Shown one piece after another: positions 11,870-22,202 of a DNA stretch of 64,000 nt (its first letter is position 1; each line of letters begins with the position of its first letter). This stretch comes from Massospora cicadina (taxonomy: Eukaryota > Entomophthoromycota > Entomophthoromycetes > Entomophthorales > Entomophthoraceae): assembly GCA_022478985.1 (NCBI GenBank), contig JAKSZP010000018.1, forward strand, positions 186,001 to 250,000, given 5' to 3'. Position numbers and translations under genes: made by a program. The notes below the pieces were generated by a model that had not been told where the DNA came from, made no database searches, and saw only the letters and a program-made list of their open reading frames with translations.

Positions 11870-12785
11870 TGCGGTAGGTACTGAACCTAAAATTTGCGAC
11901 AATTTCTAGCCAGATGCCCAGAGTGACCACATGAAAAGCAATTGACCTCAGAAGACCTACAACCTTAGTTGTTGTAAAAGGAGCCACCCCAAGGGTTAGG
12001 ATGGAAGCAAGGCTTGTATTGATGATATGGCCAGGGGATGCCGACCAATTGTTGAAAAAGGAGGGATGATTCCTCTGGATAAAAAAGGCTAGCAGCGGAG
12101 GTTCTAGGTTTCCGAACTATATTAGGTGGAGGGAAATTAGCGTATAGACGGCGTATAATTTGAACAAATTTGAGCGAGGATACATCAACCTCTAAATATG
12201 GAGCCAATATATTAAAAAGTCTCAGTATGGTTTCACAGCAGAGGTCAATGCTATGCTTATGTCACATTCAAAAAAACTCTTGCCCCAATTAACACATGGG
12301 CTTCTGCTGAGAATCTATCAGCAAAGGAAGTGAGGGTCTCGTTAGGCTGAAACCCAATAGTAACAAACTCAGCCTTTCATAGCACCATTTTTGAAGTTCC
12401 TCCAAACAACCACAGCACAGTATCCTTCACTTTTTGATAGGTAACGGAGTTGCTTGGAAGTTATCATGTAACTTGGTCGGCGCTTCCAACATCCAAAGTG
12501 GACATTAGTAATTTGGATTAATGCCAATTTGATGCCCCTTCTACTGCAAACTCAAATCGTTTAAAAATCCCATAAAGTTCTCATTATGGTCAAACGGACG
12601 CAGCTTGTCAATACAACACTCTTGCAGAAATTCCTTTTTACAATTGAGCACAGCGTCTAAGGCAAGCTTGAGTTCTGCGTATTCAAAAGTTGCAGTTTGT
12701 GTGACAATTCCTTAGTGCTGCAAGCTGGATATGACATGACTAACAACTGAGGAACGCTTATTAATCTATGTGATTGATCAATGGG
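11870..12785 (-). pseudogene. Gypsy C gag with intact CCHC knuckle
   Basis: The minus strand at 11899-11940 encodes a textbook zinc knuckle, CFSCGHSGHLARNC, with all four ligands. The open frame 11965-12207 lies N-terminal to it. The capsid part further up to 12785 is readable only in short pieces. Gag packages element RNA. It ends just inside the primer-binding site and the 5' LTR. Confidence 0.75.
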
Positions 12786-12803
12786 CCCCTGTAGTGAGCA
12801 CCA
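12786..12803 (-). other. Primer-binding site of Gypsy C
   Basis: One base inside the element's 5' LTR, the minus strand reads TGGTGCTCACTACAGGGG. Starting TGG, it is complementary to a tRNA 3' end finishing ...GAGCACCA. Near-identical sequence lies inside the LTRs of Gypsy D (29441-29458), H (63441-63458) and G (from 54421). The tRNA identity is not determined. Confidence 0.75.
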
Positions 12804-12804
12804 C

Positions 12805-13305
12805 TGTTATAAAATTGGCGGTACTTGAGAGATACGCCAACAGATTTTTTCACAGGGTTCAACCCACTGAGAAATTAGGACCAATGATATGATGATCGTT
12901 GTCCTTGACACAACTGAATAAACTTATAAATAAATAAATAGATATAAAGCACTCAATCCCTCAACTCTCTTTTATTTTATATATTAATACAGCGGATTCT
13001 CGCTGTTATACTCACTCTAATTTACTAACTACCTAACTTTTTATCATCTCATCCAACTTTTATGGTAACAACTTCAGATGGTACCACTTCCATGGCTTAG
13101 TAATTTACTTCGCCATATCTCATTGGTTCCATCAATTACTCATTTATCAATTCACAATCACCCAATTCAGATGATCTTTCAACGATCCCAATATAGCCTC
13201 ATTTTGAGGCACTCAATAAATCATATTCATAATAACTCGGTGGATTCTATCCATTACCCCATATCAGCTTAGTGCTTATTGTCCAGTCATATCAGAATCG
13301 TGACA
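12805..13305 (-). repeat. 5' LTR of Gypsy C
   Basis: 501-bp partner of 7434-7925. Many differences between the copies are transitions, several at CpG against TpG/CpA (for example TTCGCCATATC versus TTTGCCGTATC). It contains a duplicated AAATAAATAA-type stretch absent from the other copy. Confidence 0.9.
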
Positions 13306-13310
13306 GGTAC

Positions 13311-15486
13311 CATCATATTCCTGAAGAAATTTTTTTTCATGCTCTCACAGTTAGCTGCTCCCCTCCCTAAATTCACAGGCAAGAATGTCCCCTTTCTCTG
13401 GACTCCTGAATGCCAGCAGGCATTCAATTATATTAAAGATGTGATCTTGTTGCCTCGTATCCTTAAGCATGCAGATCCTTCCAAATCCTATATCATAGCA
13501 TGTGATACATCTTCCGCATGCAGTAGGGGCTGTCTTGCTCCAAGAGCACAATGGGTTGGAACAGAATGTTGCTTAATTTTCCCACCAGTTTTCTTCCACT
13601 GAACAATCCTGGGCCATCTACAACAAGGAGTTGGCTGCTGGGGCGTGGGCCTTGACCCACTGGCAATATCTCTTACAGGGTGCTCAGCAAAAATTAACTA
13701 TCAAACTGACCACCAAGCTCTCCTATTTTTCTGTGCTCCACAGAAGTTGGCGCACCGCCATGTTCAAATTTACTGGGATTTTTGCAACATTAACTTCAAA
13801 TAAGTTTGTGAAAGGAGCGTTAAATGCCCTTCCCAAATTTCCTAAAAATAATCCTGTGCTCTGTCCAGCTGATTCAGATGAGGCAGATCTCATTACATTC
13901 ATTCTCCCCACTTAAATTCTAACCATTGTTCTCCTACAGTTTTAGCATCATAATTAGCTCCAGATGCACCATTACTGTTGCGGGTCTTGGCAGTGCAGAT
14001 GGCATGTGCGGAAGGATAGGATCTGTTGGAGTGGTTGTCTTTCCCAACTTCCAAGCATTCCTTATATTCTTTGGCTGAGAGGAACATGGTCTAGGTCATG
14101 GGTGTTGTTCCCTCCCTTACTCTGAGCTGAAGTCATTCAAGCTCATCACAATCCCCCTGAAGTCAGACACCTGGGGAATAAGAAATGCATTGATCTAGTG
14201 AAGTGTACCTTTGACTGGCCTGAATTGTCAAAGGACATTCCTGCATGGATTGCTGTTTGTGTGACTTGCGTGCAGGCCAAGTCAGACCAGTCTGGTAGGA
14301 ATGGTATTCTTCACCCCTTGTAGCAGGAAGTGGGTCTATAGACATTGGTGTCTGTGGACTTTGTTGAGCTGCCCAGCTCCAAGAGGTTTACAGCAGTCAT
14401 GGTAATTGTAGACTGCTTCACTAAATTCTCCCTGTTTATCCCATGCTCCTCCACTATTACCTCCGTAAAAACTGCCGCCTATTTGTGCTTCATGTGTTTT
14501 TAATGTTTGAGCTCCTGCAGGAAATTATTAGAGACCATGGGGTCCAATTTACAGCTTTATTTTGGAATGAGCTCTTGGCAATTTTAAAGATTACGCCCTG
14601 CCGCTCCACCGCGTACCATCTATAGTTAGATGTCAAACTGAACAAGTCAATCAGATCTTGGACCAGTACCTGCAGTGCTACACTACTGCCACTCAGAATA
14701 CCTGGGCGGATGACTTACCCCTCACCCAGTTGCGTACAGTTATGGAACGCATGCATCCACTGGATTCTCCCCATATGAAGCAACCTTGAGGTAAAATCCC
14801 TCATTCTTTGTTGGCCCATGCCTTTGTTCAGGAATACTGGATGCAGCGAACCACGCCCAGCAATCTGAGACACTTAATCTCTGGTTTGGGAACATCTAAC
14901 TAAAACTCAAAACAATTACAATTGGTTTGCAGATTGAAAGCAGCTCCTAGCTCATGAGCTAAAAGTGAGATCATATGTCATGATTAACATGCGCCACTTG
15001 CAGATGCAGGTGCTCTCATGCAAGTTTGCAAGTAAGCGCTCAGGTCCCCATTTGGTGTAAGAAGACTTAGGGAATGGCGCTTTCCACTGAAGTTGCCACC
15101 CCACTGGAAGCAAAACCCAATGTTCCATGTCTCTTAGCTGTCCCATTCAAGGGGAAATTCCATTAGATCCAAAGACCATTGTGTTCAATGGTGCAGAGGA
15201 AGCTGAAGTAAAGGATATCATGGCTTCCCGCCAATCAAGCTATTAAGTACAATATATAGTTTCATGGAAAGGCGATCCGGCCTATGAGAATAGCTGGGTT
15301 GGCACATGGGAATTTGCCAACTGCTCAGAGCTGGTTGAGGATTTCCACACCACCCACACAGATGCTCCCCGTCCTCCCCCAAAAATTGCCATGCTAATGG
15401 TGCTTATGTTACCCAAGGACCATAAGAATGCGGCCCACACTCATTACTCCAGTGGTAACTCTCCCTTCAGCAAAAGGGAAGGGTAA
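13311..15486 (+). pseudogene. Chromovirus A RNase H, integrase and chromodomain
   Basis: This is pol of A resuming after Gypsy C. RT connection/RNase H: LPKFTGKNVPFLWTPECQQA, then LKHADPSKSYIIACDTSS (13.3-13.6 kb). The integrase zinc domain lies near 14130-14290 (CVTCVQAKSDQSGR). The catalytic region gives VSVDFVELPSSKRFTAVMVI and VDCFTKFSLFIP, then an EIIRDHGVQFTALFW block with the second Asp (14520-14565) and STAYHL. Around 15170-15350 a chromodomain is legible: EVKDIMASRQSSY, VQYIVSWKGDPAYENSWVG, ELVEDFH. Chromodomains guide chromovirus integration to heterochromatin. Multiple stops and frameshifts. The purine tract at the end adjoins the LTR. Confidence 0.85.
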
Positions 15487-16770
15487 TGTAAGTATGGAAG
15501 AGCGCCCCCTCCACTTGAACTGGGTGGCGTTCCCGTTCCCATTTAAAAAGGTCCAAGAAGGCCTGCTGCTCCTCTTATCTCCCAGGGTGACCTCGCCCAT
15601 GAGGTAGATGAGAGATGGGTAACAGCTTACATTTAAGGACCTCGCCACCCATCCCAGTATTAACTTTGGATTAATTAATACATCAAATTAAGGGGATTTA
15701 TTCTGAGCTATTGGTAAGTTGACATTCTCATGGGGTAAAAAGTTTAATTAAAATTGAGGGCAGCGAGCCTTTGGCATCAAGGCCTGAGGGCCCCAAGCTT
15801 TTACCAACAAAGCCCAACGGGAACATACTTTTTGCAAATGAGCCACTATAGTTTCAAATCTTTAGCAAAGCTCTCCAAGGGCATCAAGTCATTAAGAAAT
15901 ATAGCCAAAAGCTTAAAAGCCAACCCCAGACACATCAAAACATTTATCAATATTTCTCACTTGGTCAAACGGATTCTGGAGCGACCATGTGCAGGTGGGT
16001 TGGCTGTCATAACCTGTTCACGACCTCTTGTGACCGCCCCTATGTGGGGTGGTCTTGGGAGGTTCCCACTGCCCATCAAGTGAGACGCCTTTGCTCCAGT
16101 CAGTGGAACCGCAGAAAATCTGCAACTTGGGCATCTGTAAATGAACTGACAGCGACTTGGCCTGCTGCCAATACTTTTGAAGTTAGTTTAAATTAAGTTT
16201 ATTCCTGCCCCCTCTTGCTTAAAGTTCGCCAGGTTAAGTCAAATCTTGAGGTCCCTCATCCCAAATTTTCCCAAGCTATTCCCCAAATTAGTTTCCTATT
16301 TAAACTGTCGTAACACACTGAGAAAATTGACGGTCACTTCTCTTATTTTATATTCAATAAAAACTTTCCCACGCTTATTTTTATTAAGTTCGAAAATTTT
16401 CTTTGCTAAACCCCTATTACATCTGCAATGTGGCCCTGCAGCCCACATAACGACTGGGTCTCCCCAACAATATTTTTAATAATGACCCTCACTGGAGTCA
16501 CTTAGGAATATCGTGTCAAGGCCTTTATGCATTTTCCCTGATCTCTTAACCCTTCCGCCCAGGCCCACTGGCATTGGGCTTCAACAGCTTGGTTCTTAGC
16601 TGGGTTGTTTGCTATATTTGTGTCTTGTCAGTACCCCATTGTCAATCATCTCCCAGCCAATTTAAACGTTGTTTAGGTGGCAATGCCCCTGGGATTCTGG
16701 CTCTCCTTTTGGGTTCTTTTGAAACCCAACTGGCAGGCCAGTCTAAACTTTAACTAACGTCTCCTTGACA
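15487..16770 (+). repeat. 3' LTR of chromovirus A
   Basis: Uninterrupted LTR of 1,284 bp starting TGTAAGTATGG and ending CTCCTTGACA. It shows the unbroken order across the point where the 5' copy was invaded. The last 500 bp (from about 16200) carry CAATAAAAACTTTCCC (a possible poly(A) signal near 16355-16365). Confidence 0.85.
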
Positions 16771-17660
16771 GATTGAAATACATCAAATATACCTACTTGG
16801 TCCAAGAAAATTATCATAACTGAGTTTTCTTTTCCATAGAAGAATGAGAGCAGTTGGTTACATCTAATCTCAAGGATGTGTTATCAGATATAGAGGGCAC
16901 TACCAAGGCCAAAACAAATGAGTTACATTAAAGTAATATAAAAATATCACTGACGTCCTGGCAACTGTAAACCCCTTCAGTAAGAGCTTAACGAAGGTGG
17001 AAGGTATCATCCAGAAGGTGTGTGCTGGAAGTTTTGGACACCGGGGCTCAAGTGAACATTATCTCCTCCAAACTTAATATGAAGATCAAGTTATGCCCAA
17101 CATTTAATTATAAAGTGAAATACTGTAAGCAGGACCTGACATCACCCCCGCCTTAGGAGCTTATTCTGCCTTACCTTTAGAAAGTGTGCGCATGATCCTG
17201 ATGGCACCCACAGTAGTGTTAGACAATGACTATAATTTTTCCAGATTGGGACAAAGCTTCTTCTGCAGTTTGGAGAGAAATTGACTTCACTATAAACATG
17301 GTTAGCATTTTGAGATATCAACTCCCTCTGGTGTTCTAGGACGAGGATGTTAAACCTCAAAAACAGCATACTTGCTTCGTCAAAACAGATCAATCAATCT
17401 ATAAAACCAATAAAACCTTAACTGAAAAGGGTTTAAAACAATTAATGCCTATCGTGAGCACTGATGAAGTACTCTCTTTGAGTGCAAGCGAAAGCATAGA
17501 GATCTGACCAGGGGACCAAAAGATAATTACCTTGTCAACCATTGTTAAGCTCCTCCTGACATAATATTGGGAGTGTACAGCCAAGACGGAATTTGCAAAC
17601 AAGAGCCCAGAGTGTTACCAGAATTCTATGACACCACTTACTCTGGAGAGCTAAACCTTG
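16771..17660 (+). pseudogene. Gypsy B protease region
   Basis: Plus-strand pol of Gypsy B resumes right after the chromovirus LTR. At 17037-17048 an intact retropepsin motif DTGA begins DTGAQVNIISSKLNMKIKL, and a GAYSALPLESVRM-like block follows after a frameshift. About 16771-16990 is diverged linker. Its strand and position match the gag at 1-1405. Function of the family: Gag-Pol maturation. Confidence 0.8.
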
Positions 17661-18760
17661 TTTTGGGGATCATTAATACTCAGGCAATAAAAATGAAAAG
17701 ATTAAAGTTGTGGCACTGGCCCGCCTACCAGTTGACAAGATATTATTGTCCATACATGCAACCAGAGGTTTCAATGAGCTTGGAATTGAGGATATAACCC
17801 CCAAGAAGCAAAGAGAGTTAGTTGAGCTCTTAAAAAGTTCAGTATCATATTCAGCACTTGCACCAATGACTATGGCCTGTGCAAAAGGGAGGTCCATAAG
17901 ATGGACACTGGTTTGGTTACCCCTTCAATTCCAAACCTTACTGACGTTCAGAAACAGAGGATGCAGTTATCGCGCAAGAGCTCATTCAGTTAGCCAAAGC
18001 AGTGATAATTCAGCCATCTAAGAGCCCATGGGCATCTCCCTTGTTTCTGGTAGGCAAAAAGGATGGACCCATAGGGTTATTATGGACTACTGCCACTTAA
18101 ACGAGATGACCAAAAAAGGACTTGTACCCTTTGCTGCACATCAATGATGCTTTAAAGCGGCTGGGAAGCTCGAAATACTTTTCTACCATGGATTTATCCA
18201 GTGGCTACTAGAAATGGAGATTCAATCAAGGACAGGAGAAATGCGCCTTAATAATCAGCTATGGGTTTTTTGAACCTATGAGAATGCTGCAGGGGCTCTA
18301 CAATGCCCCTGCAACCTTTTAACGAATGATGGACCACATCTTCAGCAATCTTAAAATATCAAGCGTGTTGATATACCTTGATGACATTACAGTGTTCAGC
18401 CGCACTTTTCAAGAATATTTGCAAAACCTCAGGAAGGTCTTCATGTGGCTTTGCGCTTCCAACTTAAAGCTGAAGAAAAGCAACTGCACTTTCTTCGAAG
18501 AAACAACTTAAGTTTTTGGGGCCAAGATCAGCCCAGACAGAACAATACCTTAAGATAAAAAAGTGAATGCGATTGTGGCAATGGAGCCACCCAAGAGCAT
18601 GAGGGACTTTCAAGTGAACCTAGAAATGGGAGTGTACTGTAGGCTTTCCATCCCCCATTTTCATTGACTTGGCGGCGCCCTTTACCACCTCCTGACCAAA
18701 TAAATGAGGTTTGAATGGAGCCTGGAGAAGGAGCAGGCATTTATGGAGTTGAAGGCACAA
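17661..18760 (+). pseudogene. Gypsy B reverse transcriptase
   Basis: RT relic with a VHKMDTGLVTPSIPN-like fragment, IIQPSKSPWASPLFL, VIMDYCHLNEM, a decayed YFSTMDLSSGY motif and an intact YLDD box at 18374-18385 in SSVLIYLDDITVFSRTFQEY (18326-18511). Several frameshifts and stops lie upstream and downstream. The thumb/connection follows to about 18760. Confidence 0.85.
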
Positions 18761-19260
18761 TTGGTTAATGCACCAATCTTGGCACCTTCAGACTTAAATA
18801 CGACCTTTAACTGTACACTGACGCCAGTGACATAGGACTTGGTGCAATCTTGGCCCAACTAGATGTAAAGAGTAGATCAAGACTTTGTGTTATTAATCCA
18901 AGGTTTCAACAAGGCAGAAAAGAATTACGCAGTTACCAAATGCAAATGCCTTAAAGTAATCAGAGCAGTCAAGCACTTTAGGCCCTTTCTTTATGGAGTA
19001 CATTCCAAAGTAGTCACAGATTACAATTTGCTCCAATTTGCTAAGAAACATGAAGAATCCATATGGACGCCTTGCCAGCAAAGCTGTCCTTCAGCATGGG
19101 TACGATTTTAAAATCATACATCAAGCAGGAGATAAATATTTTAACGTGGATGGTTCATCAAGACTACCTATATTCCACCTGCAGGTGCCAGAGAGCAATT
19201 TCCTGAATGTTCTAGTTGGGCTCCCTCAAGAAGATTGGCAGGACGAGAGATAAGAGGTCA
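18761..19260 (+). pseudogene. Gypsy B RNase H
   Basis: RNase H pieces in two frames: an FNCTLTPVT-like start, LLIQGFNKAEKNYAVTKCKC, LKVIRAVKHFRPFLYGVHSK with VVTDYNLLQF (18887-19040), then after a shift YDFKIIHQAGDKYFNVDGSS (19090-19160), the typical C-terminal H..G..N..D.LSR segment. Not functional as it stands. Confidence 0.8.
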
Positions 19261-20400
19261 AGAGTGTCCTACGCAGATGTTCTAAAGACATCCGGCTTGT
19301 CAATAGAGATATGCAAAAGAAAGTTTAAGACAAATGGCTTTCCACATCTGGCCCAGTGATCAAATATAGATTATGATGGAGGCTCACAAACATGTGGGCC
19401 ATGAACGCTTCCAGAAGACGTTGGCTTACCTCAAGGAGATGGTTTACTAGGAATTAATGTCTGATGAAGTACAAAAAGCATTGGAGTTGTGTGTAACCTG
19501 TGCCAGTTTATTCCCGCTGGAAAAGAGATTCGAGTTTACGCCTATTCCACCCACTGCACCATTCAGCAATGTAAATTGACATGATAAGATTATTTTCAAC
19601 AGCATCCAGCGGCGCCAAGTTCATCCTGGTGGCGATTGACCACTTTATAAGTGGGTAGAAGTATCCATGGTCAAAACATTTACAGCAAACTCCACATCCT
19701 ATTTCTATGTTCAAAATAGTTGATTACAAGACATGGATGCCCTCAAACTCTCTTGTTAGACAATGGCAAAAACTTTATCTCTGATGAGGTGATGAAACGG
19801 ATGGATCTGGTAGTGGTGAAAAAGCAATTCACTACCCCTACACTTCATCATCCAATGGAAGTCTTGAAAGAGTCAATGGGATCCTAGGAGGAATTCTAAA
19901 GAAGATGGCCTTAAACTACAAGTCAAAGTGGTACCATTTGCTCCCATCAGCGCTGCTGGCTTACTGATATATAAACCACTGTGTGGAGGGAATGTACACC
20001 TTCAAAGCCATGTATAGCGAGAGGCTGTGCTGCCTATCCTCCTGGCACCCATCATTTCAACAGATCAAAGAATCTATATTTGGAAGCTATTAACATGAGT
20101 TGGCCAAAGAGTTGATCAGAATCCAGTTAGAATCTTCAAGAAACAGTGAAGCTAACCTCCCACCTAGCCAAAGAGAGAGAGTCAGAGAACCAAGTTACCT
20201 AAATTTAATATTGGTAATTAGGTTTTGTTCTACCACTTGAGAGGAACACAACCAGAGAAACCTCAGACCATTTGGACTGGGCATGAAATTCTTAACCAAG
20301 AGAGGAGCAGAATACTAAATCCGTGATAATAAAACTAACCTCTTTTATAATAGAGGTCATGCCTGGAACCTTTGAGCATTCCACGGGTCTCATTTTGGAA
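19261..20400 (+). pseudogene. Gypsy B integrase
   Basis: Integrase relic: a histidine-rich HHCC remnant near 19380-19500 (EAHKHVGHE-like, CVTCASL-like), a core with KFILVAIDHFISG (19620-19650) and a SNGSLERVNGILGGILKKMA block (19850-19915), then LLPSALLAY. The C-terminal part reaches the polypurine tract GGAAGGGGGAG (20397-20407) directly before the LTR. Frames are broken repeatedly. Confidence 0.8.
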
Positions 20401-20407
20401 GGGGGAG

Positions 20408-21043
20408 TGTCACGGATGAGCCTGCGGGTAGTGCTCCTGGTCAGTCCTCAACTTGTGGAATTACTATGAACAACAACCTTAAACTGGTGGTGGTACTGGC
20501 AACCAGCCATCGCGGATGAGGGGGAAAGAGGCTCTTATAGGCACCCATGGAAAAAATATTTTCCCTCCCACAGTGATGTCATGTAAAATAATTTTTGAAT
20601 CACAAATTTAGAAGACTTAATAAGTTTGGGCGACAACTAGCCCAAAATATCTTATGAAATTAGAACCCTTTTTATACATTGGGGGCCAAAAATAATTTGA
20701 ATTCCGCTGATAATGATACAATGATTGAACTGAGTTACGCCAGCAGTAGTATCAGATAATTGAATGAGCATGTTAATAGATTGAGAAGTCGTCCAATTTC
20801 TCAAGAAACTTGAAGACACAATGCAAGGTGCCATATAGGAGCGCCTTCACACAAACCGAAATGTTGAGCCATATATTGCCAGATTTAGCAATCAACCAAC
20901 AAAAACAGCTACAATGAGCTAAATACCAGAAGCGGGACCCAGAAAAATTGGCCCCTGAACATCAAGGATCATGGGTAAATTCATGAGAAGGAGCTTGCGC
21001 ATACATGAATTAGAACAAATAAGTGAACAATCTAAAGCAGCAG
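20408..21043 (+). repeat. 3' LTR of Gypsy B, first part
   Basis: LTR beginning TGTCACGGATGAGCC right after the purine tract GGAAGGGGGAG. After 636 bp it is cut by Gypsy D, and it resumes at 32675. The partner LTR would lie left of the window, so the true end cannot be fixed. If the two sides are joined at the duplication, a 38-codon frame starting at 20971 runs across the junction; it is probably chance. Confidence 0.7.
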
Positions 21044-22202
21044 TATAAAAATTTACTGGTTGGGTTATTATTGGCAAACAACCCTAGTAATATTTTTACT
21101 GCACAGGTTCAGTTTTCTTGTGCATTTCATCCGCGTTGTATAATATAATAGATTATTGATTAATAATAGTATGATGACTATTATCCGTAGTTGAGTATGA
21201 ATTCTTATATCTCAGCCCAACCCTCAGCCAATATTCCTGGTTAAATACTTAAGATGTTGTGATCTAGGGATCGTTCCCTCATTCTGTCCAACACAATCTT
21301 CGCTGAGATTCCCTGGTGATAGTCTCTTCTGTCCAACACACAGTTGGCAACAATCCCAGATTGTGTCTCCTTCTTCTCTAGATACCCGCTCAGATCTTTA
21401 CTCTTTTCTCTAAGAGTCTCCCAATTATCGCACACAGCAATAATATCATTAAGAAGAATAGCACAATGGAAGCTGATGATAGTTTACTATTTATACTATA
21501 TACTAGATGAAAACAATAGAACTATATAACTGTTCTCATAATTACTGTTTTACTATGTAACTGTTTTTTAATATAAGTGAATCCTAGGGAATTTATAGTG
21601 GGGACTATGTTGCCTAACCCTCAGTTGATACCTCTTTGATGAAACAGCAGCCATTGCCATTGAATCACCTTTCCTCGTCTCAGCAACAATGGTATTCCCC
21701 ATCCTGGCTAGGATTCCATCATTGGACATCCTTGAGACCTAAACAGAAAGAGTCAGAAAACGTTTCCCTAACGTTTTACTCTTGATACAATCAAACCAAC
21801 CATATTTGGCTATCACCTGCTTAGTAATGGGACTTGTTACCCATTAAGGCAGGTCACACACTAACTAATTGATTCTCTAGTTTCAGGTAACATCACTCAC
21901 TTCGCATCTGGATATTCTTCCCAATCAGTGGTGATGAAACCTGACTGATCCCAATTGGTACACATGATAGTTAATTACCATCATATGCCCTTATTTCGTC
22001 AGCAACTCTGCCCAGTGAGATCTTAAGTATTCATCCGGATTGATCACTGATGGATATGACCAGGTGAACATCCCAAAATCCCCCAAATGTAGCTACTCCA
22101 AAACTCAGTCCAACCAATTTCCAATTAACTTCGCCTTAGGGAATTTTCCCCTAGTGATTCTGGTAAACTAGCAGACTGCAAATATGGGCAAAAATCCCAA
22201 CA
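21044..22202 (-). repeat. 3' LTR of Gypsy D
   Basis: 1,159-bp LTR, starting TATAAAAATTTACTGGTTGG (TG mutated to TA) and ending AAAAATCCCAACA. It aligns to 29462-29930 plus 31986-32674 on either side of the ORF1-only element. On the minus strand a purine tract GAGGGGGATA adjoins it at 22203. Confidence 0.9.

Larger units (their letters stand above)
7434..13305 (-). mobile_element. Gypsy C, complete LTR retrotransposon, antisense
   Basis: A 5.87-kb element with LTRs at 7434-7925 and 12805-13305 and a perfect 5-bp target duplication GGTAC at 7429-7433 and 13306-13310. Minus-strand internal order, reading from high to low coordinates, is primer-binding site, gag with CCHC, protease, RT, RNase H, integrase. 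It interrupts pol of chromovirus A between RT and RNase H, so it is younger than A. LTR termini on the minus strand are TGT...ACA. By eye the two LTRs differ at roughly one base in eight over their first 150 bp, so the insertion is not recent. Confidence 0.95.
1406..16770 (+). mobile_element. Chromovirus A, Ty3/Gypsy LTR retrotransposon with chromodomain, heavily nested
   Basis: Two long direct repeats (LTRs) bound a plus-strand pol with order protease, RT, RNase H, integrase, chromodomain. Both LTRs begin TGTAAGTATGG and end near TCTCC..TGACA. A purine-rich tract ending GGGAAGGGTAA immediately precedes the downstream LTR, as expected of a polypurine tract. Flanks are GAAAG (1401-1405) and GATTG (16771-16775), a poor target duplication (3/5) for an old insertion. 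Three later insertions lie inside it: a solo LTR, an ORF1-only element within that LTR, and Gypsy C. Almost no gag is visible between the 5' LTR end and protease (about 450 bp), so it looks internally deleted. Confidence 0.8.
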
